A DNA stretch of 64,000 nucleotides from CAVTRI01 sp963737075 (GTDB lineage: Bacteria; Actinomycetota; Acidimicrobiia; Acidimicrobiales; Palsa-688), in the NCBI GenBank assembly GCA_963737075.1, contig CAVTRI010000001.1, positions 2,170,001-2,234,000 of the forward strand. The letters are read 5' to 3'. The notes under the pieces are model-generated. The model was not told the origin of the DNA. It ran no database searches and saw only the letters and a program-made list of their open reading frames with translations. Positions within the stretch are counted from its first letter, which is position 1. Each line of letters opens with the position of its first letter. This document shows positions 1 through 7,540 of this stretch, one piece after another. The translations under genes were made by a program, and so were the position numbers.

Positions 1-995
1 AGGCTGCCGCGGTGGTGAACCTGGGGGTCGGCGGCCAGACTTGCGCCGTCGTTGACGGGAGCGACCTGGATCCGAGCCGCCAGCAACGCTTCGACCACGT
101 TGTCCCGGTCGTGCGTCGAGATCCAAGTTGCCGCGCGGCCGGCGAGGTCGGGCGCTTCCGCGGAAGCAGCATCGTCGCCCACGGTGACGCCGACGGTGGC
201 GAGGAAACGGCGGATCTGGGCGTCGCTGTAGGCGGTGGCGGCCACCCAGCCGCCATCCGCGGTCTGGAAGGTGCCGCGCAGCCCCGACCGCGGAGACGCC
301 TCTTCTTCGCGGGCCCCCTGCGGTGCAGGGTGGTCGTTCGGGGCCAAGAGGTACGGCCCCAACACGGTCAGAACAGCTTCGTACATCGTGAGGTCGACGT
401 ACTGGCCGCCACGACCGCAGGCATCGCGCCAGTAGCAGGAGGCCAGCGTGCCAATGACCCCGGCGACCGCGGTGAGGTGATCGCCGAAGAGAACGGGGGT
501 GAGCATGGGCCGGCCGTCTTGGTCCCGAATGAGATTGGTAAGGCCGGCGAATGCCTCGGCGATGCTTCCATTACCGGTGCGGTCTGCGTACGGGCCGGTG
601 GTCCCGAAGGCGGACGTGTTGACGACGACGGCCCGAGCGTTTCGAGCCGCGATCTCCTCATACGTGCATGCCAGGCGCTCGAGCAGCGCCCGGGGATGGT
701 TGAGGGTGATGACGTCGGCGACGGCTGTGAGGCGATGCAGAAGGTCACGCCCGTCGTCGGTCTCGGCGTCGAGTGTGATCATCCGCTTGTTTCGGGAGAC
801 GAGCGTCCAGGGCCCCGATAGGTTGCCGTCCCGCGGGCGCAACTGGTCGCCTTCAGGCGGTTCGACCTTGACCACGTCGGCTCCGAAGTCGCCGAGCATG
901 GCGCCCATGAGTGGAGCGGCGAAGAGCGAGGCGAGCTCGAGCACCCGCAATCCGGCGAGCGGACCTGCGCCCCTCCCCTCAGGCGAGACGCTCAC
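1..995 (-). CDS. Class III CoA-transferase (CaiB/BaiF family), 3' end off window
   Basis: 331 codons are visible; the C-terminus lies beyond the left edge. The protein would move CoA between carboxylic acids in the cytoplasm; the substrate cannot be read from sequence. The N-terminus (PLAGLRVLELASLFAAPLMG, then LGDFGADVVKVEPP) is the typical CaiB/BaiF opening. By family alignment, the Asp near residue 172 in LFGDHLTAVAG sits where the acyl-accepting aspartate is expected, followed by GRGGQYVDLTMYEAV. The GTG start at 995 overlaps the stop of the upstream gene in a GTGA arrangement, which fixes the start and implies translational coupling. It is the last visible gene of the SDR / UGSC selenoprotein / partner / CoA-transferase operon, so it probably activates or recycles a CoA ester in that pathway (inference). 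Confidence 0.9.
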   Translation of the reverse strand, partial: MSVSPEGRGAGPLAGLRVLELASLFAAPLMGAMLGDFGADVVKVEPPEGDQLRPRDGNLSGPWTLVSRNKRMITLDAETDDGRDLLHRLTAVADVITLNHPRALLERLACTYEEIAARNARAVVVNTSAFGTTGPYADRTGNGSIAEAFAGLTNLIRDQDGRPMLTPVLFGDHLTAVAGVIGTLASCYWRDACGRGGQYVDLTMYEAVLTVLGPYLLAPNDHPAPQGAREEEASPRSGLRGTFQTADGGWVAATAYSDAQIRRFLATVGVTVGDDAASAEAPDLAGRAATWISTHDRDNVVEALLAARIQVAPVNDGASLAADPQVHHRGS

Positions 996-2056
996 GTCAC
1001 GTGGGCGACAAGGCGGCTCTGCATCAAGCTTTCGCCCCAGCTGGGAAGCGCCACGGCGTGCAGGGACACAGGGCCGCCGCAGACGACGACGATGAACTGC
1101 TCGGGGCGTTCGTTGATGCGAACCCGGCCCTGGCGGTCGGCCCGCTCCTCGAAGAGGGCTCGGGTCACTTCCGGCCACAGATCGATCGGCTGATACGCGT
1201 GCTCCCATAGGAACAGCTTGAAATCAGCCACATCGGCGAACGCGCGGCCTAACCGGGCCGCCCAGTCGGGATTGATTGCCAGGACGATCGATCCGTGATT
1301 CGCCATCATCGAGCTGGCGAGCATCTTGTTGCCAGCGGGATACGCAATGCTGCGAGCCAGAAGGTAGGCGAGGTCTCGTGCGTCTTCGTGGCGGTTGTCG
1401 CACAGCGGCATCGTGCCCATCCCCGCATGAGCGTGCACCACGTCCTGGCCCTTTTCGAAGCCAAGCTGCTCGGCGAGCGACGGCCAGGGCGACCGCTCCT
1501 CCCACTCGCCGAAGCACATGCCGAGACGGGCGGGCTGCCCGAAGCAGCTCTTGGTCGTTGTGCCTGCTCGCTGGCCACCGATATTCCTCAAACACAGGGC
1601 CACGGCGCGGCCGATGGTGCGCGAGCCACGCCCCGTGGCGCCCCCCATGCAGCCGTAGCTGTAGTCAATGCCGACGCGGTCGCGGGACGGACCGTTGACG
1701 ATCAGCATCTGAAAAGCGTTGCCAGTGGTGGCGCCGACCCCGTAGAGGTTGTATCCGGGCTCGCAGATTGCTTCTACGCCAGCGATGACGAACGGCAGGT
1801 GCTCGGGGCGGCACCCCGCCATAGCGGCGTTGACGGCGATTTTCTCGATGGTGGCTGCACCCCCGGCGGGGTGCATCTCGGCCGCGATGGTGTGACTCGC
1901 AACGTACGGGGTGGCCTCCAGCAGGGCGAGCACCCGCTCCTCGGTCGGAGGGAGCAGCGGGAGGCCGTCGCCCCACCCCTGCTCGAGCGACAGCTCGTAG
2001 AGGGCGTACGGGTCGGCCTCGACCACCAAACGCTCGCTGCTCAGCACCTCAGCCAC
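992..2056 (-). CDS. Uncharacterised UGSC-associated conserved protein
   Basis: 354 aa. I do not know a biochemical function. It has the conserved opening ELSLEQGWGDGLPLLPPTEE, then IEKIAVNAAMAGCRPEHLP and QMLIVNGPSRD, which I recall as a recurrent neighbour or fusion partner of UGSC-motif (seleno)proteins. Several cysteines fall in conserved-looking places (MAGCRPE, EAICEPG, YGCMGG). There is no signal peptide and no clear membrane segment, so it is probably cytoplasmic. I chose the GTG at 2056 because it overlaps the end of the selenoprotein gene by 8 bases (GTGGCTGA); a start at 2116 would lie well inside that gene. Its stop overlaps the GTG of the CoA-transferase. Strict overlap with the UGSC gene suggests the two proteins act together, perhaps as a redox pair (inference). 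Confidence 0.75.
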   Translation of the reverse strand: MAEVLSSERLVVEADPYALYELSLEQGWGDGLPLLPPTEERVLALLEATPYVASHTIAAEMHPAGGAATIEKIAVNAAMAGCRPEHLPFVIAGVEAICEPGYNLYGVGATTGNAFQMLIVNGPSRDRVGIDYSYGCMGGATGRGSRTIGRAVALCLRNIGGQRAGTTTKSCFGQPARLGMCFGEWEERSPWPSLAEQLGFEKGQDVVHAHAGMGTMPLCDNRHEDARDLAYLLARSIAYPAGNKMLASSMMANHGSIVLAINPDWAARLGRAFADVADFKLFLWEHAYQPIDLWPEVTRALFEERADRQGRVRINERPEQFIVVVCGGPVSLHAVALPSWGESLMQSRLVAHVT

Positions 2057-2639
2057 GAGTGGCTCCGAGCATCGCCAGCAGCTGCGGGTAGGCCTGGCGG
2101 GCGACGTGGCGGACATAGTGCTCCGCCTGGTCCTCCAGCGGGTAGGGCAGGACGAGAACGCGGAGGTCTGGCCGGTTGTTGTGCTCGCGCATGCGATAAG
2201 CGAGGTCCTCGAACGACGCGGTCACCACCGCGACCGCCGGCAAGCCCTTCGCCTCGATTCGTGCGGTGGAGAGCACACTGCCCGCCGTGCACGAGCCTCA
2301 ATTGCCCAAGCCGACGACACCGCATTCGATCAGCTTGGCCCATTCCTCGACCTCGGCCTCGACCTGCGTGGGATCGCGACGGGGTTCCTTGCGGCTCCGC
2401 TCTACCCACAGCGTCAGAGGGTCAGCACCGTCGGCGCGCAACAGCCGCTCCCACTCGTCGATGACGGTGTAGTACGAGAGCCAGGCGTAGTCGACCTCCA
2501 GACCGACCCTGACTCCGGCGAGGGGCCGGTTCAGGTGCGGAGGTCCTTCGGCGCCCCTCGCGCGGTCTCGCTCCGGGCGCTCGGCCACCGGCGAGAGAAT
2601 CACCCACTTCTCCGGCACCGCCTCTCCCCTCATGCTCAT
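2049..2639 (-). CDS. UGSC-family selenoprotein, in-frame TGA read as selenocysteine
   Basis: 196 aa if TGA at 2298-2300 is read as Sec114. Without readthrough the frame stops after ECGVVGLGN; with it, the frame continues as U-G-S-C-T-A-G-S, then IEAKGLPAVAVVTASFEDLA and a C-terminal half ending at 2049. The UGSC family is named for exactly this redox motif, in which the first position is Sec or Cys; here the codon is TGA and the resolving Cys is residue 117. Downstream of the motif the protein keeps the family pattern (GLPAVAVVT, LVLPYPLEDQ). The start ATG at 2639 overlaps the SDR stop (ATGA). The reaction is unknown; a thiol/selenol redox or transfer role is inferred from the motif. Expression as Sec needs selABCD elsewhere in the genome. 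The alternative is a nonsense mutation, made unlikely by its exact position and the intact downstream frame. Confidence 0.85.
2273..2292 (-). promoter_or_regulatory. Candidate bacterial SECIS hairpin after the Sec UGA
   Basis: In the mRNA sense, five bases after the UGA there is GUGCAC, an 8-nt loop GGCGGGCA, and GUGUGC. These make six pairs, two of them G-U, with G residues at the start of the loop. Bacterial SECIS elements lie inside the coding region just after the UGA and have a short stem with a G-containing loop. The spacing here is at the short end of the usual range. The fold was done by hand and not scored. Confidence 0.5.
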
Positions 2640-3397
2640 GTGGTATACGAGCCGCCGTTGATGTGAAACGTCTGCCCGGTCACCCAGGACGCCTCTTCGG
2701 ACGCGAGGTAGGCACACAGAGAACCCACGTCGGCCGGATGGCCGGCGCGGCCCGCTGGGATCACGCCTCGACCTGGGTTTGCCGACGGATCGTAGGGCTC
2801 CGACGCCGGCCGGACGAGGCCAGGGGCGACGCAGTTGACGGTGACTCCCGACGGAGCCACCTCGACGGCAAGCTGGCGGGAAAACCCGATGGCACCGGCC
2901 TTGCCGGCGGCGTACGCCGTCAGGCCGATATCGGAGCCATTGAATGCGGCGACCGACGCGATGGTGATCACCCTTCCCCACCCCCGATCGCACATGCCAT
3001 CGAGCACGGCGCGCGTGCAGTTGACCACTCCAAAGAGGTTGAGCGAGATGATCTTTGACCACGTCTCGTCGTCCTGGTCCCGGAACCGTCCCAGGGGCCC
3101 TCCCCCAGCGCTGTTGACCAGGATGTCCACAGGACCAGTCTCGATGGCGATACGAGCGAACGCGGCAGCGACGGAACCGGCGTCGCGCACATCGATCTCA
3201 GCTGCCACCGAGTTGGCACCGGACGTCCGGATGCCAGCAGCCACTCGCTCGGCGTCCTCCACCTTTCGGTCGGCAACCACGACTGACGCGCCCTGACTGG
3301 CCAGCGCCTCTGCGATACCGGCACCCGTCCCCACGCGGGCGCCGGCGCCGCCGCTGACGACGGCGACCCGCCCTTCGAGAGAGAATGCCTCCGGCAC
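2636..3397 (-). CDS. Short-chain dehydrogenase/reductase (classical SDR)
   Basis: 253 aa, the usual length for a classical SDR: NAD(P)-dependent oxidation or reduction of an alcohol/carbonyl in the cytoplasm. A glycine-rich nucleotide motif lies at residues 16-28 (GGAGARVGTGAG, a slightly long version of TGxxxGxG), followed by NSAGG, the catalytic Ser region (TIASVAAFNGSD), YAAGK with the catalytic Tyr and Lys, and the C-terminal end SWVTGQTFHINGG. It is the first gene of the minus-strand selenoprotein operon and its TGA overlaps the next ATG. The start is GTG at 3397, with a weak ribosome site. It may supply or use the substrate of the CoA-transferase and UGSC proteins (inference). Confidence 0.92.
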   Translation of the reverse strand: MPEAFSLEGRVAVVSGGAGARVGTGAGIAEALASQGASVVVADRKVEDAERVAAGIRTSGANSVAAEIDVRDAGSVAAAFARIAIETGPVDILVNSAGGGPLGRFRDQDDETWSKIISLNLFGVVNCTRAVLDGMCDRGWGRVITIASVAAFNGSDIGLTAYAAGKAGAIGFSRQLAVEVAPSGVTVNCVAPGLVRPASEPYDPSANPGRGVIPAGRAGHPADVGSLCAYLASEEASWVTGQTFHINGGSYTT

Positions 3398-3464
3398 CGC
3401 GCGTGGAGCCTAGCCTTTGGATCGGCGAAGGCACACAGACTGTGGTGAGGGCCAGCTGGTAGCT

Positions 3465-3478
3465 ACCAGTCGGTTGGT
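3465..3478. promoter_or_regulatory. Candidate TetR-type operator, ACCA-NN-CG-NN-TGGT
   Basis: ACCAGTCGGTTGGT lies in the divergent promoter region between the SDR/UGSC operon and the amidohydrolase gene. The same 14-mer occurs in reverse orientation at 19434-19447, between a tetR gene and livK. Its ends form an inverted repeat (ACCA...TGGT around CG). A shared site could link the two regions under one regulator, but a 14-base match can occur by chance in 64 kb. Confidence 0.35.
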
Positions 3479-3539
3479 GGTCACTCACGGCGCTACACTC
3501 TTGCCTGTCATCCGCACCCATCTTCAACGAGGGGGGACC

Positions 3540-4760
3540 ATGGCTGCCAACACCACGTACGACCTCAACTGGATCACGTCGGTCGACGACCACATCGTGG
3601 AGCCGCCCAACGTGTGGCAGGACCGCGTGCCCGCGAAGTACAAGGAAGTCGCACCCCGGGTCATCGTCGACGACAAGGGTAACGAGGTGTGGGCGTACGA
3701 GGAGATCCGCCAGGCGACCGGAGGCCTCGGCGCCAGCGCCGGCCGGCGGCCCGAGGACATCACACCTGTGGGGTTCCCGTATTCGGAGATGCGCCCGGGC
3801 TGCTACGACCCCAAAGCCCGGCTGCAGGACATGGACGATGCGGGCGTGCTGGGCTCCCTCTGCTTCCCGTCGTTCCCCCGCTTCTGCGGCCAGACGTTCT
3901 GGGAGGCCAAGGACAAAGACCTCGCCCTCATCTGCGTCAAGGCGTACAACGACTGGATGTTGGACGAGTGGTGCGCGACCGGCCCCGGCCGCTACATCCC
4001 GCTGGCGATCATCCCATTGTGGGACCCGCAGCTGGCGGCGGCGGAGCTCGAGCGCGTCTACGCCAAGGGATGCCGGTCGTTGTGCTTCTGTGAGAATTTC
4101 GAACCCCTCGGGCTACCTACCGTCCACACCGGCCACTGGGATGCGGTGCTGCGCACCGCCAACGAGCTGCGCATGGTGTTGTCGATCCACATCGGTACCT
4201 CGTCCACGTTCCACCGAATCTCCAACGATTCCCCCTTCATGGCCAACTTCTCACTGGGGTTCATCCGGCCTGCCGGCTGCCTGATGGACTGGATCTTCAG
4301 CGGCCTGTTCGACCGCTATCCCAACATAAAGATTGCGCTGTCCGAAGGGTCGGTCGGATGGATCCCATGGGTGCTGGAGCGTGCTCAACAGGTCTACGAC
4401 ACCCAGCGGTTCTGGGTCGCCAAGGGCCAGGCACTCGGCAATGTCGGGCCCGTGCAGCAGTACGACACGCAGATCGATACCGACAAGATCAACGTCTACC
4501 GCGATTACTACGATCACTTTTATGGGTGCTTCATCGACGACGCCACCGGCCTGTCGATGTTGAAGGTGGTCGGCGAGGACAACGTGATGATCGAAGTCGA
4601 TTACCCGCACTCCGACACGACCTGGCCGCATTCCCTGAAGCTGGCCCACGAGCGGCTGGACGCTGCCGGCCTCACCCCGGAGCAGAAGTACAAGATCCTT
4701 CGCGGCAACGCCGAGCGTCTGTACCAGTTCCAGGCGGCGGATCCTCCCGCCCGACCCTGA
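3540..4760 (+). CDS. Amidohydrolase-2 family metal-dependent hydrolase/decarboxylase
   Basis: 406 aa TIM-barrel protein of the amidohydrolase-2 family (relatives of ACMSD and aromatic acid decarboxylases), cytoplasmic. The N-terminus carries SVDDHIVEPPNVWQD, the modified metal-binding motif common in actinobacterial members where the second His is replaced. The C-terminal part has LSEGSVGWIPWVLERA and EVDYPHSDTTWPHS, where the last metal or catalytic Asp/His usually sit. ATG at 3540 follows a strong GAGGGGGG ribosome site and is preferred over in-frame starts further upstream. A D-2-hydroxyacid dehydrogenase follows after 13 bases and an LLM oxidoreductase after that, suggesting one catabolic transcript. 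It may hydrolyse or decarboxylate a ring-derived acid (inference); the substrate is not predictable. Confidence 0.9.
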   Translation: MAANTTYDLNWITSVDDHIVEPPNVWQDRVPAKYKEVAPRVIVDDKGNEVWAYEEIRQATGGLGASAGRRPEDITPVGFPYSEMRPGCYDPKARLQDMDDAGVLGSLCFPSFPRFCGQTFWEAKDKDLALICVKAYNDWMLDEWCATGPGRYIPLAIIPLWDPQLAAAELERVYAKGCRSLCFCENFEPLGLPTVHTGHWDAVLRTANELRMVLSIHIGTSSTFHRISNDSPFMANFSLGFIRPAGCLMDWIFSGLFDRYPNIKIALSEGSVGWIPWVLERAQQVYDTQRFWVAKGQALGNVGPVQQYDTQIDTDKINVYRDYYDHFYGCFIDDATGLSMLKVVGEDNVMIEVDYPHSDTTWPHSLKLAHERLDAAGLTPEQKYKILRGNAERLYQFQAADPPARP

Positions 4761-4773
4761 CGCTGCCGGGCGC

Positions 4774-5772
4774 GTGGCGACATTCAAGGCTGTCTACATC
4801 GACGCGCGCTCCGCAGACGCTGCCATCGAACGCAAGGTCCTGGCCGAACGAGATGTCGACCTTGTGGTCGCCTCCTGCCGCACCGACGACGAGGTAGTGG
4901 CGGCCGCACGCGACGCCGACGCCATCCTCAACACGATGTACTGGATGGGCCGGCCGCTGTTCGCCCAGCTTCCCAACTTGCGGGTGGTGGTCCGCGGCGG
5001 CGTCGGGGTGGACAACATCGACGTCGACGCCGCCACCGACGCTGGTGTCGTCGTCTGCAACGTCATCGGCTATGGCTTCAACGAGGTTGCCAACCACGCC
5101 TTCGCCATGATCCTAGCGCTCAACCGGAGGCTGCTCCGCCTGGACGGCGCTGTGCGCCAGGGTCGGCGACCGCCGCCGGCGCAGATCATGCCCCATACCG
5201 GACGGATAGCGGGCGAAACGCTCGGGTTGGTGTCGTTCGGGACGATCGCCCGAGCGGTGGCGCGGCGCGCCCGGGGCTTCGAACTCACGGTCCTCGCATA
5301 CGACCCCTACGTGGAGCCCTCGGTCGCTCACGAGGCGGGGGTAGAGCTCGTGTCACTGGACGAACTCTTGCGCCGATCCGACTACGTCTCGGTCCACACG
5401 CCGCTCTCATCGCAGACGCGAGGGCTCATCGGCCCTCGGGAGCTCAGCCTGATGAAGCCCACGGCGCTCCTCGTCCTCACCTCCCGCGGCGGGGTCGTCG
5501 ACGAAAAGGCGCTGACCGAGAGCCTGCGCGATGGCAGACTGGCTGGCGCCGGGCTCGACGTCTTCGAGCACGAGCCGGTCACTCCCGATCATCCCCTGCT
5601 CCAGCTCGACAACGTGGTGGCGAGCCCGCATTACGCGTGGTACTCCGACACTTCCGTGGTGACGCTCCGCCGCGGGTTCGCGGAAGCCGCCGCCGACGTC
5701 TTGCACGGCGTCATGCCCCACTCCGTCGTCAATCCGAGCGTGCTGGAAAGGGTGCCACTCGCGACACGGTGA
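4774..5772 (+). CDS. D-isomer-specific 2-hydroxyacid dehydrogenase (C-terminal-binding-protein-like)
   Basis: 332 aa. NAD-dependent interconversion of 2-hydroxy and 2-oxo acids in the cytoplasm. The substrate-side N-terminal domain has VVRGGVGVDNIDVDAA; the catalytic triad follows as Arg in LTSRGGVVDE, Glu in DVFEHEPVTP and His in VASPHYAW. The nucleotide motif reads ETLGLVSFGTIARAV, in which two of the usual glycines are Ser and Ala; this is seen in CtBP-like members and should still bind NAD. GTG start at 4774, 13 bases after the amidohydrolase stop. It ends 14 bases before the LLM gene, so the three probably share a transcript. Confidence 0.9.
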   Translation: MATFKAVYIDARSADAAIERKVLAERDVDLVVASCRTDDEVVAAARDADAILNTMYWMGRPLFAQLPNLRVVVRGGVGVDNIDVDAATDAGVVVCNVIGYGFNEVANHAFAMILALNRRLLRLDGAVRQGRRPPPAQIMPHTGRIAGETLGLVSFGTIARAVARRARGFELTVLAYDPYVEPSVAHEAGVELVSLDELLRRSDYVSVHTPLSSQTRGLIGPRELSLMKPTALLVLTSRGGVVDEKALTESLRDGRLAGAGLDVFEHEPVTPDHPLLQLDNVVASPHYAWYSDTSVVTLRRGFAEAAADVLHGVMPHSVVNPSVLERVPLATR

Positions 5773-5786
5773 TCTAGGGTCCGGTC

Positions 5787-6692
5787 ATGCGCTTCAGCAT
5801 TTGGCCCTCCCCGGCACGGCCGTGGGACGAGATCCTGGACCTGGTTCAGCACTGCGAGGCGACCGGCTGGGATGGTGTCTACTTCGCCGAACACTTCATG
5901 CCCGACGGGCGAGGCAGCCAGGATGGGAACACCTTCGAGTGCTGGTCAGCGCTGGCGGCGCTCGCGGCAAGCGTCCCTCGCCTGCGGCTGGCCCCGCTGG
6001 TGACCAGCGTGACCTACCGCCACCCAGCGGTACTCGCGAACATGGCTGCCGCCATCGACCAGATCAGCCACGGCCGCCTGCTCCTTGGCGTCGGGGCTGG
6101 CTGGCAAATCAATGAACACGAGGCTTATGGCCTCGAGCTGGGCTCGCCGAAGGACCGTTCGGACCGGCTCGAAGAGGCCGTTCAGGTTCTCCTTTGGCTG
6201 TTGCGCGAACCTCGCACCACCTTTTCCGGACGCTTCTTCCACCTGAGCGACGCACCGAACCAACCGCCGCCGGTCCAGGCGCGCCTACCGCTTCTCATCG
6301 GCGGCGCTGGCGAGGTGCGCACGATGCGGATCGCCGCGCGCTATGCGGATGAGTGGAACACGTGGACGACGCCCGATGTATTGGCGCACAAGATGGACGT
6401 GCTGCGAAGGCATTGCGAATCCGTCGGGCGTGACCCCTCGGAGATCGCCGTTTCGACACAGGCGCTGCTCTTCCTGTCGACGGACGAGAAGTGGTTGGCA
6501 GCACGGCGGGAGGCGGGTCAGGGCCGACCGGTGATCTGGGGTACGCCGACCGGGGTGGCCGAGACGGTCGGGCGGTACCGAGATGCCGGGGCCGACGAAT
6601 TGATCATCCCCGACTTCACTGTCCGGGCCCTCGCCCGCAGCAAGGAGATGTGCGATCTCTTCATCGAGGAAGTCGCACCCCAGTTCCGCTGA
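5787..6692 (+). CDS. LLM-class F420-dependent oxidoreductase
   Basis: 301 aa luciferase-like monooxygenase fold. Features: MRFSIWPSPARPWDEILDLV, then GWDGVYFAEHFMP, LAPLVTSVTYRHPAVLAN and the cofactor-side LLLGVGAGWQINEHEAYGL. GVGAGW followed by a hydrophobic acid-rich stretch is typical of F420-using rather than FMN-using members. It would carry out hydride transfer with reduced F420 on an unknown substrate, in the cytoplasm. It is third in the amidohydrolase / hydroxyacid dehydrogenase run and convergent with the next SDR. Confidence 0.9.
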   Translation: MRFSIWPSPARPWDEILDLVQHCEATGWDGVYFAEHFMPDGRGSQDGNTFECWSALAALAASVPRLRLAPLVTSVTYRHPAVLANMAAAIDQISHGRLLLGVGAGWQINEHEAYGLELGSPKDRSDRLEEAVQVLLWLLREPRTTFSGRFFHLSDAPNQPPPVQARLPLLIGGAGEVRTMRIAARYADEWNTWTTPDVLAHKMDVLRRHCESVGRDPSEIAVSTQALLFLSTDEKWLAARREAGQGRPVIWGTPTGVAETVGRYRDAGADELIIPDFTVRALARSKEMCDLFIEEVAPQFR

Positions 6693-6695
6693 GGA

Positions 6696-7448
6696 TCAGG
6701 CCATCGTCCGGCCGCCGTTGACGTGGATCATCTGCCCGGTCACCCAGGACGCCCGATCGCTGCTGAGGAACACGATCATGTCCGCGATCTCTTCCGGGCG
6801 GCCCCATCGCTCCATGACCAGCGTGGCGTCCAACTCCGCAGTGTCCCGCTCGGATGCCAGGCCTGCAGCCCGAATCCCGTGCGTGAGCGTCGGACCGGGC
6901 GCCACCACGTTGACCCGGACCAGCGGCGCCGCTTCGAGCGCGAGCACCCGGCTGAAGGCGGCCAGCCCGCCCTTGCTGGCGGCGTACGCGGCCAATCCCT
7001 CCAGCGGCCGGACGGCCGCACCGGACGCCACGTTGACGATGCAGCCTCCCCCCCTCGCGATCATGCCCGGCAGCACGGCCCGGCAGCAGTAAAACACCCC
7101 CGTCAGGTTGTTGCGGATCACGTCGTCCCAGCGTTCATCCGTCGTGTCGACGACCCGCGCTGACGGGTAGATGCCGGCCACGTTGGCCAGGACGTCGATG
7201 CGTCCGAACCGCGCAGTCGCGGCGGCGGTCATCTCGGCGACACTGGAACTCGAACGCTGGTCGAACTCAACCGCAAATGCGTCCTCGACGCCACGATCAA
7301 TACAGGCCTTTACGACGGACGTCGCCGCCTCCAAGTCGAGGTCGGCCAGGCAGACGCGGGCGCCTTCTTCCGCGTAACGCAGAGCCGTCGCCTCGCCAAT
7401 CCCGTGCGCGGCCCCTGTTACGACCACTGCCTTGCCGTCGAGCATCAT
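6696..7448 (-). CDS. Short-chain dehydrogenase/reductase
   Basis: 250 aa classical SDR. TGAAHGIGEA (residues 11-20) is the Rossmann motif, DVLANVAGIYP the NNAG equivalent, then IVNVASGAAVRP with the catalytic Ser region and YAASK with catalytic Tyr/Lys, ending SWVTGQMIHVNGG. Two ATG codons in tandem (7448 and 7445) are possible starts. It is convergent with the LLM gene (3 bases between stops) and divergent from the sugar kinase. Likely an NAD(P)-dependent alcohol or 3-hydroxyacyl dehydrogenase; substrate unknown. Confidence 0.92.
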   Translation of the reverse strand: MMLDGKAVVVTGAAHGIGEATALRYAEEGARVCLADLDLEAATSVVKACIDRGVEDAFAVEFDQRSSSSVAEMTAAATARFGRIDVLANVAGIYPSARVVDTTDERWDDVIRNNLTGVFYCCRAVLPGMIARGGGCIVNVASGAAVRPLEGLAAYAASKGGLAAFSRVLALEAAPLVRVNVVAPGPTLTHGIRAAGLASERDTAELDATLVMERWGRPEEIADMIVFLSSDRASWVTGQMIHVNGGRTMA

Positions 7449-7540
7449 GACGGCATTGTCTCACAGCCGCCGATCCAGGGTGGGAGCCGAAGTCCTGCGA
7501 TAACCTCCGGCTCCGACCACCCAAGCCGGAGGACATCCTC

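Noticed and set aside
12..821. Long plus-strand open frame at the left edge
   Set aside because: It is the complement of a clear CoA-transferase. High GC leaves many long open antisense frames; this one has no recognised domain or ribosome site.
2298..2300. TGA as a simple stop separating two genes
   Set aside because: The downstream frame has no good start before conserved sequence, and the TGA falls on the U of the family's UGSC motif.
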